A stretch of 64,000 bases of DNA from Kineobactrum salinum. GTDB taxonomy: Bacteria; Pseudomonadota; Gammaproteobacteria; Pseudomonadales; Halieaceae. Position 1 is the first letter of the stretch, and every line of letters starts with the position of its first letter. The stretch is from positions 4,402,001 to 4,466,000 of the forward strand of contig NZ_CP048711.1 of NCBI RefSeq assembly GCF_010669285.1, given 5' to 3'. The position numbers and the translations under genes are program-made. Shown in pieces: positions 21,581 through 30,656 of the stretch. A model generated the notes under the pieces. The model had not been told where the DNA came from and did not search any database. It saw only the letters and a list, made by a program, of their open reading frames with translations.

Positions 21581-22867
21581 CTAGAGCAGGGCGCCGTAGT
21601 CGGCCTGCAACTGGTCGAAGCTCAGCGAGGCGATGAAGCGCGAAAAGCTCATCCAGGTGGCCAGGCCCTTGAGGTCGGCGAAGTGCGGCGGCAGGAATTG
21701 CGGCGCGATCACCACGCCCTCGTCGATCAGCAGGCGCCAGGTCTTGATGTCTTCCAGTGTGATCTTGCCGCAGAACAGCACCGGCAGGCTGTCCAACTCG
21801 CCCTGGCTCATGGCCAGGCGCAGGAAATTGTAGGTCTGGACGAAGCCGCGCATATAGGCCAGGTCCTTGGTAAAGGGCCGGCCGGTGGGTGTGCTGCCGC
21901 GAAAAACCCGCACCGCGATGCTGTAGCTGTCCTCGGGAGTCATGTTGTGCTGCAGCAGGTAGTTGAACACGTCCAGGAAGTCGGCGCCTTCCTCCGCCAG
22001 CGTCACCGCCCGCACCCGGTTGATCAGGCGGTAGAGCCGCGAGGGGCTGGAGCGCAGGGTGAGGATCTCGGTCAGCACCGCCAACCCTTCCTGGGTGGTG
22101 GTGGCCGAGGGCGTGCCCTTGCCGAGAAAGGTGCACCAGGGCTGGGCGGTGCCATTCAGGGTGGTACCCAGATGCACCCAGCCCTCATGCACCTCCAGCA
22201 CATCAATGTCCAGCCGGTTGAACAGCGCATCGCTGCGTATTTTCAGGTAATCGGAGCCCGCCGCGGCGTCGGCGGTCATCTGGTCATTGAGCAGCACCCG
22301 GATCCCGGCATCGGGAAACACGGCCAGCAGCCGTTCGTTCAGTATCGCTACCGCGGTTTCGGCCCGAATATCCTTGCGCGCCTCCTGCATCGATGCATTC
22401 TGCAGCAGGTTGATCAGCGTCGCCTCCATCGCCGTGCCGAGGTCGGCCAAGGTGGGATCGCCGGCGTGAAACACGTCCGAGGAGGAGCCGTACAGATCCT
22501 CGGAGATGGTGCCGAACTCGTTGCTGCCACGCACCTCCAGCATGCGCACGACGCTGCGGTATTCCCGACACATCCGGCGCATGATCTGGGCCAGCGGATT
22601 GAGCTGTCCCAGTTTGCGGGCGATATCCCGCTCTATCTGCTGGAATTCCGCACGCTTCACCGCCGGATCAAAGTCCAACGGGTTGTTGCGCTGGTAGTAG
22701 TCCTGGTCCACGGCAGGCAGTTCGCGGCAGTCGCGGGCAAAGAATTCCTTGCGCACGGTACTGTGCCATTTGATCGCGTCCAGCACCCGGATCGGCCGCT
22801 GGGCCTCCACGATGCGTTCCGACAGCTCCCGTACCAGGCTGAGGTAGTGTGGATCAGGTGCGCTCAC
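21581..22867 (-). CDS. QEGLA-motif protein (DUF1704, flavohemoglobin expression-modulating family)
   Basis: 428 residues. The namesake motif is visible in ATTTQEGLAVLTEILTL, with LYRLINRVRAVTLAEEGADF next to it. Members are predicted metallopeptidase-like; biochemical function is not established. The GTG at 22867 (VSAPDPHYLSLV) has AGGAGA at good spacing and overlaps the end of the C39-like gene by 14 bases. It is last in a three-gene minus-strand operon. In other proteobacteria the family sits with RimK-type ligases and N-formylglutamate hydrolases, not seen here. Confidence 0.88.
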   Translation of the reverse strand: MSAPDPHYLSLVRELSERIVEAQRPIRVLDAIKWHSTVRKEFFARDCRELPAVDQDYYQRNNPLDFDPAVKRAEFQQIERDIARKLGQLNPLAQIMRRMCREYRSVVRMLEVRGSNEFGTISEDLYGSSSDVFHAGDPTLADLGTAMEATLINLLQNASMQEARKDIRAETAVAILNERLLAVFPDAGIRVLLNDQMTADAAAGSDYLKIRSDALFNRLDIDVLEVHEGWVHLGTTLNGTAQPWCTFLGKGTPSATTTQEGLAVLTEILTLRSSPSRLYRLINRVRAVTLAEEGADFLDVFNYLLQHNMTPEDSYSIAVRVFRGSTPTGRPFTKDLAYMRGFVQTYNFLRLAMSQGELDSLPVLFCGKITLEDIKTWRLLIDEGVVIAPQFLPPHFADLKGLATWMSFSRFIASLSFDQLQADYGALL

Positions 22868-23573
22868 GTGGCTTTCTCCTGCGCCGGCCCGGGCGTACCA
22901 CCACCGCTGCCCGCAGGCGGTTGCCACCGAAGCGGCTCATCGCGGCGAAGTCCGCGCGGGCGATGGGCAGATACTGGCAATCCAGTGGATCCTTGTTTTC
23001 GTCCTTGCGCAGCGTTACCGAGCTGAGATCCTCCAGTTCCGGATCATGCACATACAGGCAGCTGTCATCATAACCGCTCAATACCACCCAGTGAGGTGCT
23101 TTTTTACTATCGAGTCTATAGGTGGATATCAGAATCAGGATGTTGGCCCCTGCGTCGAACAGGTCGACCAGCTGCAGTTGATCAATGTCCCGGTAGTACA
23201 CCGGAATCCGGCGCCGTTCGCACTGTGCCAGGAAGGCGTCGTGGACCAGGGACATGACCCGTTTCTTGTTGTCATCGCGGACACCGTCGAGGAACAGCGG
23301 TCCTTCGATATTGACCCATACCTCGGCGCTGAAACCCCGGTCAGCCGCGGCCAGCGCCAGGCCCAGCGGATGGCAGCCGCCGTGGCCGGAGGTCATGAAA
23401 ATTGTGGTGGCTTCGCGCCAGATGTTGATCTCTTCCAGCGGCGAGGGCTGGTACTTGTCGTCGAGCCCCGCCATCGCCATCATCAGCGAGGCCGGGCCAC
23501 AGCTAAAGGGGGTGGTCTGGGCCAGCCATGGAATCACGTGGGAGTCACCGCCCGGTTCGTAGGGTGGATGCAC
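22854..23573 (-). CDS. Peptidase C39-like protein
   Basis: Up to 239 residues. The papain-like catalytic Cys is in QTTPFSCGPASLMMAM, a His in APHWVVLSGYDD and an Asp in LYVHDPELEDL, the order expected of peptidase C39-like proteins. No export signal or transporter domain is seen, so it is a stand-alone cytoplasmic protein. In many genomes this domain is fused behind a GNAT domain; here they are separate genes. The start may be GTG 23573 or GTG 23537; the latter overlaps the upstream stop exactly. Confidence 0.82.
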   Translation of the reverse strand: MHPPYEPGGDSHVIPWLAQTTPFSCGPASLMMAMAGLDDKYQPSPLEEINIWREATTIFMTSGHGGCHPLGLALAAADRGFSAEVWVNIEGPLFLDGVRDDNKKRVMSLVHDAFLAQCERRRIPVYYRDIDQLQLVDLFDAGANILILISTYRLDSKKAPHWVVLSGYDDSCLYVHDPELEDLSSVTLRKDENKDPLDCQYLPIARADFAAMSRFGGNRLRAAVVVRPGRRRRKPRERT

Positions 23574-24016
23574 TTCTCCATCCGCAGCGCATCGCTGTGG
23601 TCGTCGTAGTAGTCGTGGTAGAGCCCGAACTGCTCGTAGCCCAGACTTTCATACAATCGTATTGCCCCGCTGTTGGTGCTGGCGACCTCCAGCCGCATGT
23701 ACAGTGCACCGGAGCTACGGGTGTGGCGTTCGGCCTGTTCCAGCAGCAGGCGGGCGACCCCACGGCCCTGTTGGGATGGGGCCACCGCCAGGGAATAGAG
23801 CCGGGCCAGGCGCGTGCCGCGGCGCAGCAGCACCAGGATATACCCGGCGAGAGTGCCGTCGGTCTCGTCGGTTGCGACCAGAAAGACACAGTCCTCGCGC
23901 CGCAGCCAGCGCTTGAAACTGCGCCGGGACAGCCGGTCGGTGCTGAAGCAGGCTGCTTCGATGGCGAGCAGCGCCTCCAGGTCACCGGGCTTGGCGCGGG
24001 CGACGAGATAGCTCAC
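23534..24016 (-). CDS. GNAT family N-acetyltransferase (RimI-like)
   Basis: About 160 residues. The acetyl-CoA loop is SLAVAPSQQGRGVARLLLEQ, and SGALYMRLEVASTNSGAIRL followed by YESLGYEQFGLYHDYY is the C-terminal RimI-like block. The first family residues are YLVARAKPGDLEALLAIEAA, so GTG 24016 is used; the frame stays open far upstream through a repeat but that part is not protein-like. First gene of the operon with the C39-like and QEGLA proteins; the substrate is unknown. Confidence 0.82.
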   Translation of the reverse strand: MSYLVARAKPGDLEALLAIEAACFSTDRLSRRSFKRWLRREDCVFLVATDETDGTLAGYILVLLRRGTRLARLYSLAVAPSQQGRGVARLLLEQAERHTRSSGALYMRLEVASTNSGAIRLYESLGYEQFGLYHDYYDDHSDALRMEKCIHPTNRAVTPT

Positions 24017-24205
24017 GGCGCGGCACCGGGCATAATGGTAACGGCCGGGGGAATGGCGGAAGGGGCTTGCAGCATTGTCGTTTCCAGTACTGGACAGCGC
24101 CAATATAGTGCCTATAGTCGACGGGTGCCACTGGCGCGTCGAACGCGGCTTGAAAACCACCGAATTGTCACTGTAGTCTTGAAGGGTCGGTCGAAGGCGG
24201 ATGAC

Positions 24206-24420
24206 ACTTACTTCAGCGATTGGGTGTTTATAATCCAATAATCCGGTCCTTACTCGACGCTTGTTTCGGAGTGAGGGCGCTACTTCCGGAGAGTGCTTTC
24301 GAGACCGTATGCGACATGGATGTCGCATCCGAGCCCCCACGGATGGGTTCACGGCGTGTCTCGAAAGCACTCTCCGGAAGTAGTGACCGGATTAGAGGCA
24401 CCGAATCACTGAAGTAAGTA
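24206..24420. repeat. Outer inverted repeat enclosing copy R2
   Basis: ACTTACTTCAGCGATTGGGT (from 24206) is inverted, with two mismatches over 21 bases, at 24400-24420, and AATCCGGTC (24240-24248) is inverted at 24385-24393. Copy R2 lies between. The whole has a MITE-like nested layout but carries no open frame of its own. The gap from 24017 to 24665 holds only this and short unassigned sequence. Confidence 0.65.
24281..24382 (+). repeat. Palindromic core-and-stem repeat, copy R2
   Basis: 102 bases: a perfect 25-bp stem (24281-24305 with 24358-24382) around a 52-base core containing TGCGACATGGATGTCGCA and CCCACGGATGGG. The stem shares the motif CCGGAGAGTGCTTTCGAGAC with R1 except for one C/T difference that is matched by a complementary change in the other arm. 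Confidence 0.88.
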
Positions 24421-24665
24421 CCATTCAGACCGGAGACTGAAATTATACTTTGCGTTTATGGCGCGCAGGCTTAGAATCGGCGCCGTTTTCATCACCCGCG
24501 TGTTTTATGCTGACTGCAAAGGCATTCCGCCACTGAGGCTGTTTTGATACCTCCGTGTGTGGCCTGAAACTGACATGAGAGGACTGCTTCTGTGCGCAAA
24601 TCTGGCGCCCCTTCATACCTGATTGTAACCGCTGTAACCGGCTCCCGGCCGGGCGAGCGACCACA

Positions 24666-26589
24666 ATGACTGCCGGCAGCGACGCCAATACCGCCTGGTC
24701 AGTGGCGGATAGCGCTGAACTCTACGGCATCAACACCTGGGGTGCCGGCTATTTCAGTATTTCCGAGGGCGGCCATGCCCAGGTTACGGTGCCGACCGCG
24801 AACGGCGACGTCAGTGTATCGCTGATGGACATTGTCGCCGGCATGCGGGCGCGCAGCCTGGAGATGCCCACGGTGTTGCGTATTCGCAATGTGCTGGACC
24901 ACCGTATCATGGTGCTGAACGAGGCCTTTGCCAGCGCAATTGCCGCCGGCGGCTATCAGAATGTCTACCGCGGCGTATTCCCGATCAAGGTTAACCAGCA
25001 ATGTCATGTGATCGAGGAGATTGCCAATTACGGGGCGCGCTATCATCACGGCTTCGAGGCCGGTAGCAAGGCCGAGCTGATTATCGCTCTGAGCCAGCTG
25101 CACGACACCGACGCCCTGATAGTCTGTAACGGCTACAAGGACGCGGAATTCATTGACCTGGGGCTGTATGCCGGGCGCATGGGCTATCCCTGCTTTTTTG
25201 TGTTGGAGTCTTTGAGCGAACTGAAAGTGATCATCGAGCGCAGCAGGGCGCTGGACATCGAGCCGCTGATCGGCGTGCGGATGAAGAGTTCGGTGAAGGT
25301 GGACGGCCATTGGAGCCAGGACAGCGGCGACCGCTCGATATTCGGCTTGTCCACCGCGGCCTTGATCGGCGTGGTCGATGAGTTGCGGGCGGCCGGCATG
25401 CTGCACTGCCTGCAGATGCTGCATTGCCATCTGGGCTCCCAGGTTCCCAATATCCGCAATGTGCGCAATGGTGTGCTGGAAGCCTGCCGCTTCTATGCCG
25501 GGCTGGTGGAGGAGGGCGCCCCGATGGGCTATCTCGATCTTGGCGGCGGGCTGGCGGTGGACTACGAGGGCGCGCGTACCAACAGTACTCACAGCATGAA
25601 TTACCAGCTGGAGGAATACTGCGTCAATATCGTCGAGAGTATCCGTGAAACCCTGGATCCGCTGGAGATCGCCCACCGGTGATCATCTCTGAATCCGGCC
25701 GGGCCACGGTCGCCTATTCTTCAATGTTGCTGTTCAATGTGCTGGATGTACGCAGCTGCGAGCCTTGGCCCTGCCCGGGGAGTTGCCCGAGGGCTGTCCC
25801 GAGACCCTCAAGCATATTCGCGAAGTACTGGCGGTGGTAGGCCAGCACAATTTCCAGGAGTGCTACAATGACGCCCTGTTTTATCGCGACGAGCTGCGGG
25901 AGATGTTTTATCACGGTCAGGCCAGCCTGCGTGAGCGTGCCCTCGCCGAGGATATCTGCCTGGCGATCCTGCAACAGGTTGCGGCTATCCTGCCGAACGT
26001 GAACCGGGTGCCGCCGGAGCTGGAAAATCTGCCTGAGCTGCTGTCGGACATCTACTACGGCAATTTCAGTCTGTTTCAGTCATTGCCGGATATCTGGGCA
26101 ATCGATCAGTTGTTTCCGATCATGCCGCTGCACCGCCTGGAGGAAAGGCCGTCGCGGCAAGCCATGCTGGCGGACCTCACCTGCGACTGCGATGGCAAGA
26201 TCGACAGTTTCTCCACCCCGGCCGGCACCGTGTCCACCTTGCCGCTGCATGCGCTGAAGCAGGATGAGGACTATATCCTCGGGGTCTTCCTGGTCGGCGC
26301 CTATCAGGAAACGCTGGGCGACCTGCACAACCTGTTTGGCGACACCAATGTGGTCAACGTTGCGATCAACCCGGATGGCAGCTACGACTTTGCCAGGGAG
26401 TTCCACGGCGACAGCATCGCCGATGTGTTGAGCTATGTGGAATACGAACCCAAGCATATGCAGGAGCAGTTCCGCCAGGTGGCCGAGAGCGCAGTGCGCA
26501 GTGGCCGCATTACCGTGGCGGAGCGACAGACCATTCTGCAGGCCTTCCGTGACAGCATGCACGGCTATACTTATTTTGAGCACGACTGA
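24666..26589 (+). CDS. speA: Biosynthetic arginine decarboxylase, interrupted by two apparent frameshifts
   Basis: PLP fold-III decarboxylase making agmatine from arginine. GINTWGAGYFSISEGGHAQV is the N terminus, PIKVNQQ carries the PLP lysine, and YLDLGGGLAVDYEG is the PLP phosphate site. The first frame stops at 25682 after LEIAHR; restoring one C near 25677 gives AHPVIISESGRATVAYSS. A second one-base loss between about 25750 and 25765 is needed to reach PGELPEGCPETLKHI and the C-terminal domain, which ends YTYFEHD. With both restored the length is near 640, as expected. It leads the polyamine cluster. Confidence 0.87.
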
Positions 26590-26616
26590 ACTGTGCTACG
26601 CCAAAGGAGATAGAGC

Positions 26617-27837
26617 ATGTCCAGGGTAATGATTATTGGAGCGGGCGGGGTGGGTGCTGTGGTCACACACAAATGTGCCCAGCTGCCGGAAGTGTTCAGC
26701 GAGATCATCCTTGCCAGCCGCACCGAGGCAAAATGCAAGGCCATCGCGGCCCAGCTATCGCGCCCGATACGCACGGCCCGGGTCGATGCGGATAACGTCG
26801 CGGAGCTGACCGAGCTGCTGCAGAGCGAGCGGCCGGCGCTGGTTATCAACGTGGCCCTGCCATACCAGGATCTGAGTATCATGGATGCCTGCCTGGCAGC
26901 GGGCGTGCATTATCTGGACACCGCCAACTACGAGCCGCTGGACACCGCCAAATTCGAATATCGCTGGCAGTGGGAGTACCAGGACCGGTTCGTGAAGGCC
27001 GGCCTCACCGCGCTGCTGGGCAGTGGCTTCGATCCCGGCGCGACCAATATATTCACGGCCTACCTGGCCAAACACTACTTCGACGAGATCACGGAGCTGG
27101 ACATTGTCGACGTCAACGGCGGCGATCACGGCTACCCCTTTGCGACCAATTTCAACCCGGAAATCAATATCCGGGAAGTCACCGCCGATTGCCGTCACTG
27201 GGAAGGCGGCGAATTCGTCACCACTCCGGCGATGTCGAAAAAGGCCCGCTTCGACTGTCCCGACGGTGTCGGCAGCTACGACATCTACCGCATGTACCAC
27301 GAGGAGCTGGAGTCGCTGAGCAAGCACTTCCCCAGCCTGCGGCGGGCCCAGTTCTGGATGAGTTTTTCGGACAACTACCTGAAGCACCTGGAGGTGCTGG
27401 GCAATGTCGGCATGACCGGCATCGAACCGGTGCAGTATCAGGGCCAGCAGATCGTGCCCATCCAGTTCCTGGCCTCGCTGCTGCCGGATCCCTCCACCCT
27501 GGGACCGCGGACCAAAGGCAAGACCTGCATCGGCTGTATCGTCCGCGGTCACAAGGACGGCAAGGACAAGGTGATGTACCTGTACAACATTGCCGATCAC
27601 CAGGAGTGCTACCGGGAGGTACAGTCCCAGGCGATTTCCTATACCACCGGCGTGCCGGCGATGATCGGCGCCAAGATGATACTCGAGGGTCACTGGTGCG
27701 AGCCCGGGGTCTGGAATGTGGAACAGCGCGATCCGGACCCGTTCATGGCCGACATGAACCGCTACGGCCTGCCCTGGAAAGTGGTGGAGCTGGATCCGGC
27801 CTTTCGCCTGGACGTGGTGCAGGGACAGGAACTCTGA
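26617..27837 (+). CDS. Saccharopine dehydrogenase-like carboxy(nor)spermidine synthase
   Basis: 406 residues. MSRVMIIGAGGVGAVVTHKC is the Rossmann start. The family and the adjacency to nspC indicate the enzyme that condenses aspartate semialdehyde with putrescine (carboxyspermidine) or diaminopropane (carboxynorspermidine) and reduces it with NADPH. GSGFDPGATNIFTAYLAKHY is typical of the family. It begins 27 bases after speA with AAAGGAG upstream, and its stop overlaps the nspC start (ATGA type). Which diamine is used cannot be told from sequence. Confidence 0.88.
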   Translation: MSRVMIIGAGGVGAVVTHKCAQLPEVFSEIILASRTEAKCKAIAAQLSRPIRTARVDADNVAELTELLQSERPALVINVALPYQDLSIMDACLAAGVHYLDTANYEPLDTAKFEYRWQWEYQDRFVKAGLTALLGSGFDPGATNIFTAYLAKHYFDEITELDIVDVNGGDHGYPFATNFNPEINIREVTADCRHWEGGEFVTTPAMSKKARFDCPDGVGSYDIYRMYHEELESLSKHFPSLRRAQFWMSFSDNYLKHLEVLGNVGMTGIEPVQYQGQQIVPIQFLASLLPDPSTLGPRTKGKTCIGCIVRGHKDGKDKVMYLYNIADHQECYREVQSQAISYTTGVPAMIGAKMILEGHWCEPGVWNVEQRDPDPFMADMNRYGLPWKVVELDPAFRLDVVQGQEL

Positions 27838-29014
27838 TGTCGGAGCCGATGCAGTTTACCGACTTCGGCAAGCTGGACCCCGGCCGGCTGCCGTCGCCCT
27901 GCTACGTGGTGGACGAGGTGGCGGTGGAGCGCAACCTGACGATTCTGCAGCAGGTGGCCGACGCCAGCGGAGCCAAAGTATTGTCGGCGCTGAAGGCCTT
28001 TTCCATGTGGCGCCTGGCGCCGCTGGTGGCGCGCTATCTCAGTGGCACCTGTGCCAGCGGCCTGCACGAGGCCCGTCTCGGCCGCGAGCACTACGGCGGT
28101 GAGTTGCATGTGTTCGGCGCCGGCTACAGTGAACAGGACCTGCGCCAGATACTGGCCATCGCCGACCACGTCGTGTTCAACAGCAGTGGCCAGTGGCGGC
28201 GCTTCCAGCCGCTGGTGCGGGAGGCGCTGGACGCGCGGCCGCATATGCGTTTTGGCTTGCGCATCAACCCCGAACACTCCGAGGGCGAGGTGCCCATCTA
28301 CGACCCCTGCGCGCCGGGTTCCCGGCTCGGCATTCCGCGCTCACAACTGGATCTGGACAGTCTGGAGGGCATCACCGGCCTGCACTTCCACACCCTGTGC
28401 GAGCAGGATTTCCCGCCTCTGCAACGCACGCTGGAGGCGGTGGAAGCGAAGTTCGGTGACCTGCTGCCACAGATGCAGTGGGTCAACTTCGGCGGCGGCC
28501 ACCACCTCACCCGGCCTGGCTACCAGCTCGACGACCTGGCGAGCTGTATCCGGGATTTCTCCGTTCGCCACGGGGTGCAGGTCTACCTGGAGCCGGGCGA
28601 GGCAGTGGCACTGGGTACTGGAGTGCTGGTCACCGAGGTGCTCGATCTCACCTGGAACCAGGTGGACCAGGCGATTCTCGATTGCTCGGCTACCTGTCAC
28701 ATGCCCGATATCCTGGAAATGCCCTACCGGCCAGCGCTGCGTGGGGCCGGATTGCCGGGGGAACTGCCCCACAGCTACCGTCTCGGCGGACTCACCTGCC
28801 TGGCCGGCGATGTGATTGGCGATTACAGCTTCAGCAAGCCCTGCAGATCGGCCAGCGACTGGTGTTTGCCGACATGGCCCACTACACCATGGTCAAGACC
28901 ACCACGTTCAATGGCACCCGCCTGCCGGCGATCGCGCTGTGGAACTCACAGACCGATGCGCTGGAGATCGTGCGCGAGTTCGGTTATGAGGAATTTGCCG
29001 GGCGCCTGTCGTGA
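27837..29014 (+). CDS. nspC: Carboxynorspermidine/carboxyspermidine decarboxylase, interrupted by one apparent frameshift
   Basis: PLP fold-III decarboxylase forming (nor)spermidine. LPSPCYVVDEVAVERNLTIL and the PLP lysine in VLSALKAFSMW begin the barrel; GLHFHTLCEQDF and WVNFGGGHHLTR follow. The first frame loses homology after GDYSFSKP; one more C in CCC at 28839-28841 restores PLQIGQRLVFADMAHYTMVK to the stop at 29014 (392 residues, normal). The ATG at 27837 overlaps the previous stop. Confidence 0.88.
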
Positions 29015-29101
29015 TTCCCGTGGACGGCTGCCCGCCACTGGTTTCGGCGGCGCAGGGCTGCTAGCATAGGCGGTCCACGCAAACCCTGAGGTGCCGATCC
29101 G

Positions 29102-29674
29102 ATGTTTGATCGAAGCAAGAAAAAGCAGCCGGACGCTCCGGTCGCGGACGCGGCTCCGCCGCGTCCGGCGGAGACCGCTCCGCCCAGCACTCCAACCCCC
29201 ACTCCAACCCCCACTCCAACCCCTACCAGCAATTCCACACCTGCGAGGAGCTCCGCGATGATCGGACCGAGTATCCACATTAAAGGCACTGTTACCGGCG
29301 ATGAAGATCTGTCGATCCAGGGCAAGGTCGAGGGCACCATCGACCTGGGTGAACACGAGGTGGCAGTTGGACAGTCGGGCAAAGTGACCGCCGATATCAA
29401 GGCCAAGACGGTCCGTATCGAGGGTGAAGTGGCAGGTGATGTCACCGGCCGCGAGAAGGTGGTGATCTCCAAGTCGGGCCGGGTGCGCGGCAACATCATT
29501 GCCCCGCGAGTGACACTGGAAGACGGCGCCATCTTCAAGGGCAGCATCGACATGGATCCGGGCGACAGCGCCCACTCGCAACCGCAACCGGCGAAGACTG
29601 ACAAGCCCGCGGCTGCAGGTAGCCAGACAACGACCGCCGCACCCGTTGCGGGCGCCGGCCTGAAGAACGGTTGA
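29102..29674 (+). CDS. Bactofilin (polymer-forming cytoskeletal protein)
   Basis: 190 residues with a Pro/Thr-rich N-terminal tail, a central bactofilin beta-helix (residues ~54-150: SIHIKGTVTGDEDLSIQGKV and repeated G-x-V-x-G steps), and an unordered C-terminal tail. Bactofilins form filaments in cell-shape and polar functions. The tail contains (PT)n encoded by a near-perfect 12-base tandem repeat, ACTCCAACCCCC, at about 29189-29224. Confidence 0.92.
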   Translation: MFDRSKKKQPDAPVADAAPPRPAETAPPSTPTPTPTPTPTPTSNSTPARSSAMIGPSIHIKGTVTGDEDLSIQGKVEGTIDLGEHEVAVGQSGKVTADIKAKTVRIEGEVAGDVTGREKVVISKSGRVRGNIIAPRVTLEDGAIFKGSIDMDPGDSAHSQPQPAKTDKPAAAGSQTTTAAPVAGAGLKNG

Positions 29675-30312
29675 CCGCGACCGGCAACAATCACCGATCC
29701 GGCTCATTTCCGCCCGCCGCGGCGGGCGGGGTTCCCTTGACCACAACCACTCAGTCATCCCAACTACTCACATCTGTGCTGCAGTCAGTGGCAGATGACC
29801 GCCATGTCACGGTACTGGACATGGGCTCGGCACTGCCGGAGACGGTGGCTTTTTTTTCCGGCCAACGCTGCACCCTGCATTTCGCGGATCTATTCGCGGA
29901 ACTACCGTTCGTGGCGGCGGAGGAGGGGCCCGATATCCGCACTCAGCTGGCTGCACTGTTGCGCTTTCCCGCGCATACCCGCTTCGATATCTGCCTGTTC
30001 TGGGATCTGTTCAATTACCTCGACAGTGACGCGATCGCCGCGTTGCAGTCGATCCTGCAACCTCACATCCATCCAGGCACACGGGCCTACGGCTTCGGCG
30101 TTCACAACCGCAGAGCCGGTGCCAGTCATCACCAGTACGGTATCCTGGCCGCGGATACCCTGCAGATCAGACAACGCCCGGCACCATTGCCCGGCTACGC
30201 CCCGTTGCCCCAGAGCCAGCTGCAGAATCTGTTGTCCGGTTTCAGTTTCGACCGCAGCGTACTGCTGGCGGACAGCCGGCTCGAGTTGCTGATGAGTGCG
30301 CGGCGACCATAA
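29671..30312 (+). CDS. Hypothetical protein, SAM-methyltransferase-like
   Basis: 213 residues if begun at TTG 29671, which overlaps the bactofilin stop; TTG 29737 (LTTTTQSSQLLTSVLQSVAD) is an alternative. VTVLDMGSALPETVAFFSGQ resembles the glycine-poor SAM-binding motif I and FDICLFWDLFNYLDSDAIAA a motif-IV region, but the catalytic signature is weak, so function is not assigned. A strong terminator begins at its stop codon. Confidence 0.65.
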   Translation: MTATGNNHRSGSFPPAAAGGVPLTTTTQSSQLLTSVLQSVADDRHVTVLDMGSALPETVAFFSGQRCTLHFADLFAELPFVAAEEGPDIRTQLAALLRFPAHTRFDICLFWDLFNYLDSDAIAALQSILQPHIHPGTRAYGFGVHNRRAGASHHQYGILAADTLQIRQRPAPLPGYAPLPQSQLQNLLSGFSFDRSVLLADSRLELLMSARRP

Positions 30313-30340
30313 AAAACCCCGCCATGGGCGGGGTTTTTTA
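30311..30340. terminator. Rho-independent terminator
   Basis: AAAAAACCCCGCC-AT-GGGCGGGGTTTTTT: a 7-bp GC stem with flanking A and T tracts, so it can act in both directions. It sits at the stop codon of the methyltransferase-like gene and faces the convergent acnB. Confidence 0.93.
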
Positions 30341-30400
30341 TCTGACATTGTTCTCGATCAACTACATAGGTCGGCCGACTGCCATAGCTAGAGACATCGG

Positions 30401-30494
30401 CCGGGGTGCGGTGTTCAAGACCGTTTGCGACATGGATGTCGCAACCGAGCCTCCATGGATGGATTCACGGCGTGTCTTGAACACCGCACCCCGG
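30401..30494 (+). repeat. Palindromic core-and-stem repeat, copy R3
   Basis: A 21-bp perfect stem (30401-30421 with 30474-30494) around the 52-base core (30422-30473). The boundary is CAAGAC/GTCTTG instead of GAGAC/GTCTC, again changed on both sides. Directly after it TGATGGCTCGGC occurs twice (about 30496 and 30554). The 30341-30656 gap contains nothing else recognisable. Confidence 0.87.
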
Positions 30495-30656
30495 GTGATG
30501 GCTCGGCAATCGAAGTGCCGGCCTCCGAGTGTGCCTTGAGCGTCGCCCCCGGTTGATGGCTCGGCGGTCGAAGTACGGCCCTTCGTCCGACCACCCGCTA
30601 CTCGCCGCCAAATACTCGGCGAGCACCTGAGAGAGCAACGTCGCCAAAACCTCAAC

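Noticed and set aside
21239-23026. A 595-codon plus-strand frame spanning the TgpA end and the QEGLA gene
   Set aside because: Crosses two well-supported genes; composition is that of an antisense frame.
24220-24417. Short frames such as MDVASEPPRMGSRRVSKA inside the palindromic repeats
   Set aside because: The same peptide-like strings recur at every repeat copy on either strand; they follow from the repeat DNA, not from coding.
26970-27835. An apparent long fusion of unknown sequence to nspC
   Set aside because: The first ~290 codons are a shadow of the dehydrogenase gene; nspC starts at its own ATG 27837.
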